NCBI RefSeq assembly: GCF_000799075.1
Contig: NZ_JTLI01000014.1
Location: forward strand, 62,001-126,000
DNA: 64,000 nucleotides
Direction: 5' to 3'
Origin: Cetobacterium sp. ZOR0034
Lineage (GTDB): Bacteria > Fusobacteriota > Fusobacteriia > Fusobacteriales > Fusobacteriaceae
Within the stretch, counting starts at the first letter, position 1, and the number at the start of each line of letters is the position of its first letter. Of this stretch, positions 1 through 8,384 are shown piece after piece. The notes under the pieces are model-generated. The model searched no databases, was not told the DNA's origin, and saw nothing but the letters and a program-made list of their open reading frames with translations. A program made the position numbers and the translations under genes.

Positions 1-384
1 TAATGTCGCTTTAGCTATCGCTGCTTTTGTTAAAGATATCGCTTTTTCTGTTCCAACCTCTTTATCTTTATGAACCCAAGAACAATGTTCTCTTATATTT
101 GCTATTTCAACTAAATACGGATTTAATCCCGCTGTTTCAGCTGCTTTTCTAAATGTTGCCTCATGCATTCTAGGTGAGCATGACGCTACAACAATTCTAT
201 CTAAATTTTTCTCTTTTATTGCATCTTTTAAATAGTTTTGCCCTACCTCTGAGCACATATATTGGTAGTCTACTGAATGTACAACTCCTGGCATATCTTT
301 TACTGCATCTCTTACTTTTTCTACATCTACAGTACCAGCAATGTTACTTCCGCACCAACAAACAAACACCCCTATTCTACGCAC
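1..384 (-). CDS. hdrA: HdrA-like iron-sulfur flavoprotein subunit (partial, runs off left edge)
   Basis: N-terminal 128 residues of a CoB-CoM heterodisulfide reductase subunit A homologue; the rest lies left of the window. Read directly from the reverse strand: a GTG start at 384 with a strong AGGGAGG site 7 bases upstream, then the typical HdrA opening RIGVFVCWCGSNI, a YMCSE segment and VVASCSPRMHE. HdrA family proteins carry FAD and several 4Fe-4S clusters and act as the electron hub of Hdr complexes in the cytoplasm. It is the third gene of hdrB-hdrC-hdrA, 26 bases after hdrC. In a non-methanogen the substrate is not CoM-S-S-CoB, so the electron acceptor here is unknown. Confidence 0.85.
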   Translation of the reverse strand, partial: MRRIGVFVCWCGSNIAGTVDVEKVRDAVKDMPGVVHSVDYQYMCSEVGQNYLKDAIKEKNLDRIVVASCSPRMHEATFRKAAETAGLNPYLVEIANIREHCSWVHKDKEVGTEKAISLTKAAIAKATL

Positions 385-410
385 TGATTTTCCTCCCTTA
401 ATTAAAAAAA

Positions 411-821
411 TTACTTAGTATATTTACGGAATCCACTTACTACTGCTTGTTGTGGCATTTTTCTATCTTGCATTATTTTTGCTACAAACTCAGGAGTTAA
501 TCTATCCTCTCCTTGCTTTCTAACAACTGTTTGTCTAACTGCTTCCATTAACTTTGAAACACTGACATTTCTAGGACATCTCGATTCACAAGTAAAACAA
601 GCTGCACAGTTCCAAATAGATTTAGATTCCCTTAACTTTTCTACATCTCCAATTTGTAAAAATCTTATAACTTGGTGAGGTAAAACGTCCATTCCTGCAT
701 TTGCTGGACATCCTGCAGAACATTTTCCACACTGCATGCAGTCATCTATTTTTTCTTTGCTTAACTCAAGTACTTTTTCTACTTCTGAGTTTCTTTTAGG
801 ATTTATTTTCCCTTTAAACAT
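411..821 (-). CDS. hdrC: HdrC-like ferredoxin subunit
   Basis: A 136-residue iron-sulfur protein. It has two 4Fe-4S cysteine sets: C28, C31, C34, C38P (CMQCGKCSAGCP) and C72, C75, C78, C82P (CAACFTCESRCP). This is the HdrC architecture, in which the protein relays electrons between HdrA and HdrB. The ATG overlaps the hdrB stop codon by one base (TAATG), so the two are probably translationally coupled and made in equal amounts. No membrane segment is visible, so it is cytoplasmic. Family assignment is firm; the physiological electron partners are not evident from the sequence. Confidence 0.9.
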   Translation of the reverse strand: MFKGKINPKRNSEVEKVLELSKEKIDDCMQCGKCSAGCPANAGMDVLPHQVIRFLQIGDVEKLRESKSIWNCAACFTCESRCPRNVSVSKLMEAVRQTVVRKQGEDRLTPEFVAKIMQDRKMPQQAVVSGFRKYTK

Positions 822-1609
822 TACTCCTCCTCTGCTTTAATCTCTAAAGCTTCTGCTAATAACTCAGTAAAATATGTAACTTTTATCTTAGAATTTTTCT
901 CCTCTAAGTTATATTTACAAAGAGGGCAAGCTGTTATAATTTCCTCTATTCCATTTAACTCTGCTGATTTTAGAATTTTTTCACTCATATTTTCAGCTAG
1001 CTCTTTATTATTTACAGATAAATATCCACCACAGCACTCTGTTCTATAAGGATATTTTATCGCCTTTGCACCTAAAGCTTCTATAAAATCTTCCATTATT
1101 TTGGGATTTTCAGGATTATCAAAAGTCATCTCTTTTTGTGGTCTCAACAATAGACAACCATAATAAGCTCCGATTTTTCTTTCTTTTAAAGGATTAGTAA
1201 CCTTTGCCTTTAATTTCTCAAAAGTAACATCATTCTTTAACATCTCTAAATAATGCACAACCTCTGTTTCACCAACATACTCATTCTCAACCTCTAAGTA
1301 TAAGTTCGCTTTTTTTCTAACATTTGGTTTTGTTCTCATATCGTTATTAACTCTTTTTATAACATTGTGACAAGCTGAACAAAGAGTCAAAAGTTTTTCT
1401 CCTTTATCTCTTGCTGAAATTAAGCTTCTAACTGATGAAAGTTTATGCGCTACCTCTCCGTCACTCTGAGGATATACCCCACCACAGCATTGCCAATTTT
1501 CAATCTCTTCCATTGATATTCCTAGCTTTTTAGCTGCATCTAAAGCATAATTCTCTAAATCTTTTGCTTTAGTTTTTAAGGTACAACCTGGATAGTAACT
1601 ATACTTCAT
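821..1609 (-). CDS. hdrB: HdrB-like heterodisulfide reductase subunit
   Basis: A 262-residue protein with two CCG domains, the hallmark of HdrB. The first set is C9, C41-C42, C77 and C80 (YPGC, QCCGG, CSAC); the second is C152, C192-C193, C228 and C231 (YYGC, ECCGG, CPLC). In characterised HdrB these bind the non-cubane 4Fe-4S clusters that cleave a disulfide. GGAGG lies 6 bases before the ATG. It is first in the hdrBCA operon, behind a consensus promoter. In bacteria such complexes can serve in flavin-based electron bifurcation or thiol/disulfide chemistry; which applies here would depend on the genes left of the window. Confidence 0.88.
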   Translation of the reverse strand: MKYSYYPGCTLKTKAKDLENYALDAAKKLGISMEEIENWQCCGGVYPQSDGEVAHKLSSVRSLISARDKGEKLLTLCSACHNVIKRVNNDMRTKPNVRKKANLYLEVENEYVGETEVVHYLEMLKNDVTFEKLKAKVTNPLKERKIGAYYGCLLLRPQKEMTFDNPENPKIMEDFIEALGAKAIKYPYRTECCGGYLSVNNKELAENMSEKILKSAELNGIEEIITACPLCKYNLEEKNSKIKVTYFTELLAEALEIKAEEE

Positions 1610-1648
1610 TCCATTCCTCCATTTTAAAAGTATTTTTTCAAAAATTAC

Positions 1649-1686
1649 TGTTCTGAAAACAAATGAATTACTTCATTAAAAGAACA
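1649..1686 (-). promoter_or_regulatory. Nested inverted repeats in the hdrB leader
   Basis: Between the hdrB promoter and its ribosome site, an outer pair TGTTCT (1649-1654) / AGAACA (1681-1686) encloses a palindrome AATGAA-TTAC-TTCATT (1662-1677). The two centres are offset by about 2 bases. The position just downstream of transcription start suits a repressor operator or an mRNA hairpin. The repeats are seen directly; regulatory function is inference. Confidence 0.4.
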
Positions 1687-1698
1687 CTTTTTACTTAA

Positions 1699-1728
1699 AT
1701 TATAGTATTACACTAGTATTCACGTCAA
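1699..1728 (-). promoter_or_regulatory. Promoter of hdrBCA
   Basis: On the reverse strand, TTGACG (1728-1723), an 18-base spacer and TATAAT (1704-1699), about 90 bases upstream of the hdrB ATG. This is close to the housekeeping sigma-factor consensus. Confidence 0.75.
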
Positions 1729-1826
1729 CTATTTTTTTTTATTTTTTCATTTTTTATGAAAACTTAACCAAAACTCGCTTAATAAACGGTTAATCGTTAC
1801 CATTAATAAAATATATTTTTCATTTG

Positions 1827-1855
1827 TTGACAGTTGTGTACAAACTATGTATAAT
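1827..1855 (+). promoter_or_regulatory. Consensus promoter of dcuC
   Basis: TTGACA (1827-1832), 17 bases, TATAAT (1850-1855): a perfect housekeeping promoter, with a 90-base leader before the dcuC start. Upstream, TTAATAAA occurs twice around 1780-1810, a possible regulator site. The whole 1610-1948 stretch is a divergent control region without a gene. Confidence 0.8.
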
Positions 1856-1948
1856 TAGTGAAAAATGTTCTTAAATAAATTTATCAACACTATTTTTATA
1901 CAGTTTTATTTTTGAATGTTAATTAAATTTTAAGGAGGAAACTACTCA

Positions 1949-3313
1949 ATGATTTTTTTCATCACACTTTTAATCATCTTTTTTGTGGGATATTTTATAG
2001 TTAAAAAATATTATCCTCAAGGGGTCCTATTTGTAGGAGGATTTCTTTTACTTTGTACCGCAATTTTATTTAACGACACACCCATGTTAAGTGAAAAGGC
2101 TTCTCTAGGATCTAATTTTTTAGACATATTCCAATATCTAAAAGATACTTTCTCTAAAACAACAGCCGGTTTAGGATTAACTATTATGGTTGTTGGTGGA
2201 TTTGCTAAATATATGGATCATATCGGGGCTAGTAAGGCTCTTGTTAAAATTACAACAAAACCTATGAAGAAACTTAACTCTCCATATCTTGTTTTAGCTT
2301 TAACTTATATTCTTGGACAGATATTAAATATATTTATTCCTAGTGCATCAGGTCTTGGAGTTTTACTTATGGTAACTGTTTATCCTATACTAGTTTCTCT
2401 TGGTGCTAGTCCACTTTCAGCTACAGCCGTTATAGGAACAACTGCCTGCCTTGATTTAGGACCTGCATCTGGAAACTCAGTTCTTGCTGCTAAAACAGCA
2501 AATATAGACGCAGCTCTTTATTTTGTTAAATATCAACTTCCTGTCTCTGTTTTTGTTATCACTGCTATCGCTTTAACGCATTATTTTGTTCAAAAAATCG
2601 GAGATAAGAATCTTTCATATGATGAAAGTGAAATCAAAAAAGAAGCAACTCAAGCTGATAATTCGGAAGAGGCTCCTGGATTCTATGCATTATTCCCGAT
2701 TATTCCTTTGGTTATAATATTAGGATTTAGTTCACTTTTCAAAAGTAGTATCAAAATGAATGTTGAAGTTGCAATGCTTTTAAGTATCACTGTTAGTATG
2801 GTTGTTGAAGGAGTAAGAAGACGTACTTTCAAAAATACAATCACTGATTTAAAAATAGTTTTTAATTCTATGGGTTCTCAATTTGCGGCTGTTATAACAC
2901 TTATTGTTGCGGGTCAGTTCTTTGCTTACGGACTTACTAAAGTTGGAGTTATCGATAGTATTATCGAATGGACAAAACATGCAGGTCTTGGTGTTCAACC
3001 TATGATTCTTGTTATGACTGGTGTTATCTCTGCATCATCTGTTATTATGGGATCTGGAAATGCTCCATTCTTCGCTTTTGCTGCCCTTGCTCCTACTGTT
3101 GCAGCTTCTGTCAATATAGATCCTGTTGTTATTGCTATGCCTATGCAACTTGCATCTGGAATTGCTAGAAGTGTTTCTCCTATAACTGCTGTTATTGTTG
3201 CTGTTTGCGGTATCTCTGGTGTTTCACCTTTCTTAGTTGTAAGAAGAACTTTCTTACCTATGCTTGTTGGTTTAATTGTTTTATTAGTTTCAAATATGAT
3301 TTTATTTGGATAA
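1949..3313 (+). CDS. dcuC: DcuC-family C4-dicarboxylate transporter
   Basis: A 454-residue, very hydrophobic inner-membrane protein with about 12 membrane segments. It resembles DcuC along its length: GVLFVGG near the N terminus, a conserved HIGA segment, SASGLGVLL, GSGNAPFFAF and SPFLVVRRT near the C terminus. DcuC carriers move fumarate, succinate or related dicarboxylates during anaerobic growth, usually as exchange or succinate efflux. AAGGAGG lies 10 bases before ATG. An M20 peptidase follows 22 bases later in the same transcript, so the real substrate could instead be an N-acylated acidic amino acid or peptide; that part is inference. Confidence 0.82.
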   Translation: MIFFITLLIIFFVGYFIVKKYYPQGVLFVGGFLLLCTAILFNDTPMLSEKASLGSNFLDIFQYLKDTFSKTTAGLGLTIMVVGGFAKYMDHIGASKALVKITTKPMKKLNSPYLVLALTYILGQILNIFIPSASGLGVLLMVTVYPILVSLGASPLSATAVIGTTACLDLGPASGNSVLAAKTANIDAALYFVKYQLPVSVFVITAIALTHYFVQKIGDKNLSYDESEIKKEATQADNSEEAPGFYALFPIIPLVIILGFSSLFKSSIKMNVEVAMLLSITVSMVVEGVRRRTFKNTITDLKIVFNSMGSQFAAVITLIVAGQFFAYGLTKVGVIDSIIEWTKHAGLGVQPMILVMTGVISASSVIMGSGNAPFFAFAALAPTVAASVNIDPVVIAMPMQLASGIARSVSPITAVIVAVCGISGVSPFLVVRRTFLPMLVGLIVLLVSNMILFG

Positions 3314-3335
3314 TTTATATTAAATGGGGGATTTT

Positions 3336-4430
3336 ATGGATTTAAATAAATATTTAAAAAATTTAGAAACTTTAGTTAATGTAGATTGTGGAAGTAACAC
3401 TCCTGATGGTCTTAAAATTGTAACGAAGTTTTTTGAAGAGCTTTATTGCGATTGGATTGTTGAATATCATGAATTAAATAAAAATAATCCTGTTCTTGTT
3501 ATAAAAAATAGAGATGTCGAAAATTTTGATTTTCTTTTTATTGGACATAACGATACTGTTTTTCCTGAGGGAACTGTAGCTAAAAGACCATTTAAAATAG
3601 ATGGAGATATCGCTACCGGACCTGGTGTTTACGATATGAAATCAGGATTACTTTCTATGTATGAAGTTGCGAAGGAGTTTAAAGATTCAAAGTTAAATAT
3701 CTGTATTATTATAAATACAGATGAAGAGATTAGCTCTTTAATCTCTAGAGATTTAATTACTGAAATGGGGAAAAAAACAAAATATGCTTTAGTTTTTGAA
3801 CCTGCTAGAAAAAATGGAAATATGGTTTCAGAAAGAAAAGGTTTAGTTAAATATGAGATTACTTTCAAGGGAAAAGCGGCTCATGCAGGAATCGCACCAC
3901 AAAATGGAATCAATGCTATCATAGAAGCCTCAAGATGGGTTTTAGAAATTTCAAAACTTCAAAATTTAGAGATTGGAAACTCTATAAATGTTGGAGTTAT
4001 AAATGGTGGCTTTGGTGTAAATACCGTTCCTGATAAAGCTGTTATAAAATTTGAAGGTCGTTCTCATGATATAAAACATTTTGAAAATATTATCAAAACT
4101 TTAGATACTTTAAAGTCAACTCCTTATGTAAATGGAATTGAAATAGAAGTAAAAGAGATTGGATATAGACCTCCTCTTGTTTTAAATAATCTTTCAAAAG
4201 TTCTTTTAGAGAAATTTGATGTTGCAAAAGCTGAATTGGGAATTAAAGCTGAATGGGAAAAAACTGGTGGTGGCTCTGATGCTAACTTCTTAGGAATACT
4301 TGGAGTTGGAGTCTTAGATGGGATTGGCCCTATTGGAGGAAATTCTCATGAGGAAACTGAGTATCTTGTTATCTCGTCAATTGAAGATCGTATCGAAATG
4401 ATAAAAAAAGTATTAAGAACATTTTTATAA
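3336..4430 (+). CDS. M20 family metallopeptidase (carboxypeptidase G2-like)
   Basis: A 364-residue cytoplasmic M20 hydrolase. Conserved elements are in order: GHNDTVFP with the first metal His (about residue 71), YDMKSG with the bridging Asp (about 100), TDEE with the general-base Glu (about 130), a dimerisation domain containing AAHAG, and the C-terminal NSHEETEY with the last metal His. I place the start at the ATG at 3336, because the GGGGGA site sits 5 bases before it; an ATG at 3324 overlaps that site. The glutamate carboxypeptidase/deacetylase subgroup fits best, but the substrate cannot be read from the sequence. It shares a transcript with dcuC and ends at a strong terminator. Confidence 0.8.
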   Translation: MDLNKYLKNLETLVNVDCGSNTPDGLKIVTKFFEELYCDWIVEYHELNKNNPVLVIKNRDVENFDFLFIGHNDTVFPEGTVAKRPFKIDGDIATGPGVYDMKSGLLSMYEVAKEFKDSKLNICIIINTDEEISSLISRDLITEMGKKTKYALVFEPARKNGNMVSERKGLVKYEITFKGKAAHAGIAPQNGINAIIEASRWVLEISKLQNLEIGNSINVGVINGGFGVNTVPDKAVIKFEGRSHDIKHFENIIKTLDTLKSTPYVNGIEIEVKEIGYRPPLVLNNLSKVLLEKFDVAKAELGIKAEWEKTGGGSDANFLGILGVGVLDGIGPIGGNSHEETEYLVISSIEDRIEMIKKVLRTFL

Positions 4431-4434
4431 ACTT

Positions 4435-4458
4435 AGAGAGGATTTTCCTCTCTTTTTT
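4435..4458 (+). terminator. Terminator of the dcuC-M20 transcript
   Basis: Stem GAGAGGA (4436-4442), loop TTT, TCCTCTC (4446-4452), then a run of six T. It begins 5 bases after the M20 stop codon. Confidence 0.85.
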
Positions 4459-4536
4459 ATTAAAAAAGATTTTCATAGAAAAAAATACTAAAATAATGTA
4501 TAATTAGGAAAAAGAATATATTTGGAGGTAATTTTA

Positions 4537-5163
4537 ATGAAAATTAAAGCCTTTCCTTTAGGAAGCTATATGACAAACTGTTATTTAGTTTGGAATGATA
4601 AAAATGAGGCTTCTCTTTTTGATTGTAGCGATACAAGATTAGCAGGGATTGTTTCTTTTATAAAAGAGCATAATTTAACTTTAAAAAATGTTATTTTAAC
4701 TCATGGTCACGGAGACCATATCGGTGGAATAAATGAAATTAAAAATATTTTTCCTGAGGTACAACTTTTCATAGGAAAAGAGGAAGAAAAGTTCCTAACA
4801 GACGCTTCTTTAAATCTATCTTACGCTATACAAGGATTTGACTTTGTATATACAGGTGATTTTACTCCTTTAAAAGAGGGAGATTCTATTTTTGGATTTG
4901 AAGTTATTGATACTCCTGGTCATACAATTGGTTCGAAATGTTTTTATAACAAAGAAGCTAATTTTATGATCTCTGGCGACACACTATTTAGAAGAAGCTA
5001 CGGTAGATATGATCTACCAACTGGAAATTTATCACAATTACAAAGAAGTTTAAAAAAGATTTGTGAGAACTATCCAGAAGATACTATAGTGTATAGTGCC
5101 CACACTGAACCTACACTTTTAGGGGAGGAGAGAAGAGTATTAAAATCCCAAGGAATGTTTTAG
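4537..5163 (+). CDS. MBL-fold hydrolase (glyoxalase II-like)
   Basis: A 208-residue metallo-beta-lactamase-fold protein with the binuclear metal motif THGHGDHIGG, a further His in DTPGHTIGS, the bridging Asp in ISGDTLF and a C-terminal His in YSAHTEPT. Size and motif spacing fit the short glyoxalase II/YcbL-type hydrolases, probably acting on thioesters in the cytoplasm. The start is the ATG at 4537, with GGAGG 8 bases upstream; the TTG at 4522 overlaps that site and is rejected. A TATAAT at 4499-4504 is a likely -10 element. The thioredoxin-reductase-like gene follows after 11 bases, so both may serve thiol or aldehyde detoxification. Confidence 0.82.
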   Translation: MKIKAFPLGSYMTNCYLVWNDKNEASLFDCSDTRLAGIVSFIKEHNLTLKNVILTHGHGDHIGGINEIKNIFPEVQLFIGKEEEKFLTDASLNLSYAIQGFDFVYTGDFTPLKEGDSIFGFEVIDTPGHTIGSKCFYNKEANFMISGDTLFRRSYGRYDLPTGNLSQLQRSLKKICENYPEDTIVYSAHTEPTLLGEERRVLKSQGMF

Positions 5164-5174
5164 GAGGACTTAAT

Positions 5175-6119
5175 ATGGAAAATAAAATTTATGATGTTGT
5201 TATTATTGGAGCTGGACCCGCAGGTTTAACATCTGCACTTTATGCAGGAAGATCAAACTTGTCAGTATTAGTTATTGAAAAACCAACTGTTGGAAGCTTA
5301 CTTATGGCCCACAAGATTGAAAACTATCCTGGAATTCAAGGATCACCTACTGGTAAAGATATCTATAATTTAATGAAAGAACAAACTTTAAAATTTAATG
5401 TAGAATTTGTAGATGCTACATTTTTAGGTTTTGATCTACTTGGTGAAAATAAAATAGTTAAAACTGATAAAGATAACTTTGCAGCTAAAACTGTTATTAT
5501 TGCAAGTGGTTGGGCAAAAAATGGTGCTAAAAAATTACCTGGTGAAGAACAGTATTTAGGTAAAGGAGTTTCTTACTGTGCTACTTGTGATGGTGCTTTC
5601 ACTAGAAATATGAGCGTTTCACTTTTCGGAAAGGGTAAAGAAATCGCTGAAGAAGCATTATTTTTAACAAAATACTCTAAAGAAATCCATATGTTTTTAA
5701 CTGAAGCTTCGGATGAATCAGAGGATAAATCACTTATGGAAACTTTAAAAGCCAATGAAAAAATTAAAATGTACTATTCATCTAAACTTTTAGAAATAAA
5801 AGGTGAAGAATTTGTAGAAGAGGTAATAGCTGAGGTAGCTGGAGAAAAAATAAACTGTAAAACTCAATTTGCTTTTCTATATCTAGGAACTAAATCATTG
5901 AAAGAGCTATATGGAGAAGTGGCATCTTTAGACGAAAATGGATATCTTATAACAGATGAAGCTATGCATACTTCTATTGAGGGTATATTTGCTGCTGGAG
6001 ATGTCAGATCAAAAATGATTAGACAAGTGACTACAGCAACTTCTGATGGAACAATAGCGGCACTTGAAGCTATAAAATTTGTACTTAAAAAACAAAATTT
6101 AAGAGCTCAATATAGTTAA
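5175..6119 (+). CDS. Thioredoxin-reductase-like flavoprotein lacking the NADPH motif
   Basis: A 314-residue protein with TrxB topology. The FAD-binding IGAGPAG is at 11-17, ENYPG near 50, the redox pair CATC at C135 and C138, and the second FAD motif AAGDVR near the C terminus. The NAD(P)H domain is unusual: the GGGDSAxEE loop of NADPH enzymes is FGKGKEIAEE (151-160), and the HRRxxxRA segment that binds the 2'-phosphate is absent, with an acidic LTEASDESED stretch in its place. Known families with this loss use ferredoxin (FFTR of clostridia) or another donor. I infer a ferredoxin- or NADH-dependent thioredoxin reductase; NADPH use cannot be excluded. AGGAGG precedes the ATG. Confidence 0.78.
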   Translation: MENKIYDVVIIGAGPAGLTSALYAGRSNLSVLVIEKPTVGSLLMAHKIENYPGIQGSPTGKDIYNLMKEQTLKFNVEFVDATFLGFDLLGENKIVKTDKDNFAAKTVIIASGWAKNGAKKLPGEEQYLGKGVSYCATCDGAFTRNMSVSLFGKGKEIAEEALFLTKYSKEIHMFLTEASDESEDKSLMETLKANEKIKMYYSSKLLEIKGEEFVEEVIAEVAGEKINCKTQFAFLYLGTKSLKELYGEVASLDENGYLITDEAMHTSIEGIFAAGDVRSKMIRQVTTATSDGTIAALEAIKFVLKKQNLRAQYS

Positions 6120-6140
6120 AAACTTATAATTTTATAAAAA

Positions 6141-6175
6141 AAGAAGTCAGAGCCTCAAAACTCTGACTTCTTTAT
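6141..6175. terminator. Bidirectional terminator between the TrxB-like gene and glnN
   Basis: A 12-bp perfect stem, AAGAAGTCAGAG (6141-6152) with CTCTGACTTCTT (6161-6172), loop CCTCAAAA. It has T-rich flanks on the forward side and an A-run upstream that serves the reverse strand. It separates two convergent genes. Confidence 0.88.
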
Positions 6176-6177
6176 AT

Positions 6178-8289
6178 TTATAATCTGAATAACATATCCT
6201 CATAAGTTGGAACTGGCCAAACTTTCTTTTCAACTTGATGCTCTAATAAATCAACAATATCTCTTAAACAACTTAAAAGAGGAATAATCTCTTTATTTAA
6301 ATATTCTACTTTTTCATATAATCCATCAATTTCATTAGCTACAACTAATTGTGATTCTAATTGTGCTAAATAATCTTTTAAACGATTTTTACCAGCTAAT
6401 AATTTAACTAAGTGAGCTTTATCAGCAGATAAATATTCATCATTTCCTAAAACTTCTCTCAATGAAAGAATACTGTTTGATATTTTTGCAGCATACTCCA
6501 TAAGTGCTGGATATATTTCATTTCTTGCGATTCTAACCATTGAGCTTCCTTCAATATTTACTTGCTTTATATAACGCTCACAGTAAACTGAATATCTCGC
6601 CTCTAATTCTTCCGGAGATAAAACTTTGGCATTTTTAAACAGTTCGATTATATTCTCTTGTTTATAAACTTTTAATCCTTCTAAAGTATTTCTTAAGTTT
6701 TTTAAACCTCTTTTTTCAGCTTCAACTTTCCAACTGTCATCATAACCATTTCCATTAAAAACGATTCTTTTATGTTTTTCATATCTATCTTTAATTAATT
6801 CAATTATATTTTTCTTTAAATCCTTTGGATCTTTAGATTCTAATAAATCCGCATATTCCTTTATGATTGTACCAATTATTGTATTTATAATAAATGTCGG
6901 TGTTGATGCTGAAGCACTTGATCCTGGCATTCTGAATTCAAATTTATTTCCTGTGAATGCAAATGGAGATGTTCTATTTCTATCAGAAATATCTTTTGGT
7001 ATTTTTGTAAAGTTTTTAACACCAAATTCCATGCTTTCTTTTACATCGTTTGTTGGAACAATCTCTCCAATATTTTTTAAAATTTCTTCTAATTCATCAC
7101 CAATGAAAACAGAAATTATTGCTGGTGGAGCCTCATGCCCCCCTAATCTATGATCATTTCCTGGTGTTGCACAAGACGCTCTTAATACATCAGCATATCT
7201 ATCAATTCCTTCTAATACTGCTGTTAAAAATACTAAGAACTGAAGATTATTTTTTGATAAAGAAGATGGATCCAATAGATTTTCTCCTAAATTTGTTGCT
7301 AATGACCAGTTACAATGTTTTCCTGATCCATTCACACCTTTAAATGGCTTCTCGTGTAATAAGGCACTTAAATTGTGTCTGTCTGCAACTTTTTTAATTA
7401 TATCCATTGTTAATTGGTTTTGATCCACTGCCACATTTGCTGTCGCAAACATAAGTGCTATCTCAAACTGGTTTGGAGCTACTTCATTATGCTTTGTTTT
7501 AGCCATAATTCCTATTTTCCATAACTCTGCGTCTATTTCATTCATTACTTTTTCAACTTTCTCTTTAATACTTCCATAGTAGTGATCATTTAATTCTTGA
7601 CCTTTTGGAGGCAATGAACCAAATATTGTTCTACCAGAAAGCATTAAATCTTGACGCTTCTCCCAGAAACTCTTCTCTATTAAAAAATACTCTTGCTCTA
7701 GACCTAAAGTATTTGTAATTGAAGTTACATTTGATTTAGGATCTAAAATTCTTTTTAATCTTAATGTTTGCTCTGATATAAAATCAATTGATCTTAATAA
7801 AGGAACTTTTTTATCTAATGCCATTTGATTGTATCCTATAAAGGCTGTTGGAATATATAACGACTTAGACAATCCTTCTCCTCTTAAAAACATTGGTGAT
7901 TTACAATCCCACGCTGTATATCCTCTAGCTTCAAAAGTTGATCTTACTCCTCCATTTGGGAATGATGATGTGTCAGCTTCTCCTTTTATAAGCTCTTTTC
8001 CTGAAAACTGTGAAACACAACTTCCATCTGAAGACATTGAAATAAATGAATCATGCTTTTCTGCTGTTAGTTCTGTCAAAGGTTGGAACCAGTGTGTAAA
8101 ATGTGTTGCTCCATTTTCAGTAGCCCAATTTTTAACTGCATTAGCTATAGAGTCCGCAAGTTCGATAGATAACTCTTTTTCTCCGTTTTGAACCTTTTTA
8201 AACTCTTTAAAATACGATTCTGGTATTCTGCTTTTTAATTTATCCTCTGTAAAGCAAAATTGTCCAAAAATTTCTAGCATGTTGTTCAT
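6178..8289 (-). CDS. glnN: Glutamine synthetase type III
   Basis: A 703-residue glutamine synthetase of the GSIII class found in Bacteroides, cyanobacteria and fusobacteria. It makes glutamine from glutamate, ammonia and ATP in the cytoplasm. Conserved blocks include FTHWFQP near residue 60, LEQEYFLIE near 200, KHNEVAPNQFEIA, NGSGKHCNWS and NDHRLGGHEAPPA, all typical of GSIII active-site regions. The length equals the family norm. The start at 8289 has AGGAGG about 4 bases upstream. It has its own promoter and an inverted repeat in the leader. An IclR gene lies upstream but ends at its own terminator, so linkage is not required. Confidence 0.95.
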   Translation of the reverse strand: MNNMLEIFGQFCFTEDKLKSRIPESYFKEFKKVQNGEKELSIELADSIANAVKNWATENGATHFTHWFQPLTELTAEKHDSFISMSSDGSCVSQFSGKELIKGEADTSSFPNGGVRSTFEARGYTAWDCKSPMFLRGEGLSKSLYIPTAFIGYNQMALDKKVPLLRSIDFISEQTLRLKRILDPKSNVTSITNTLGLEQEYFLIEKSFWEKRQDLMLSGRTIFGSLPPKGQELNDHYYGSIKEKVEKVMNEIDAELWKIGIMAKTKHNEVAPNQFEIALMFATANVAVDQNQLTMDIIKKVADRHNLSALLHEKPFKGVNGSGKHCNWSLATNLGENLLDPSSLSKNNLQFLVFLTAVLEGIDRYADVLRASCATPGNDHRLGGHEAPPAIISVFIGDELEEILKNIGEIVPTNDVKESMEFGVKNFTKIPKDISDRNRTSPFAFTGNKFEFRMPGSSASASTPTFIINTIIGTIIKEYADLLESKDPKDLKKNIIELIKDRYEKHKRIVFNGNGYDDSWKVEAEKRGLKNLRNTLEGLKVYKQENIIELFKNAKVLSPEELEARYSVYCERYIKQVNIEGSSMVRIARNEIYPALMEYAAKISNSILSLREVLGNDEYLSADKAHLVKLLAGKNRLKDYLAQLESQLVVANEIDGLYEKVEYLNKEIIPLLSCLRDIVDLLEHQVEKKVWPVPTYEDMLFRL

Positions 8290-8305
8290 AAATCCTCCTC
8301 TTTTT

Positions 8306-8324
8306 CGTTCTACATTGTCGAACG
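8306..8324 (-). promoter_or_regulatory. Inverted repeat in the glnN leader
   Basis: CGTTC (8306-8310), nine bases, GAACG (8320-8324), lying between the glnN promoter and its ribosome site, about 16 bases before the start codon. This is a suitable place for a repressor operator of a nitrogen regulator. The repeat is seen; its role is inference. Confidence 0.4.
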
Positions 8325-8353
8325 TTGTTCTTTAATAAAAATTTGTTATATTC

Positions 8354-8382
8354 ACAATATACTATTTTTATATTTTTGTCAA
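8354..8382 (-). promoter_or_regulatory. Promoter of glnN
   Basis: On the reverse strand, TTGACA (8382-8377), 17 bases, TATTGT (8359-8354). It begins directly after the terminator of the upstream iclR gene. Confidence 0.72.
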
Positions 8383-8384
8383 CC

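Noticed and set aside
174-401. A 75-residue forward open frame at the left edge
   Set aside because: It is antisense to the HdrA frame, which reads cleanly to a GTG start with a good ribosome site, and it has no family match.
6863-7343. Forward open frames inside glnN
   Set aside because: They lie opposite conserved GSIII sequence, carry no ribosome sites and look like shadows of the real frame.
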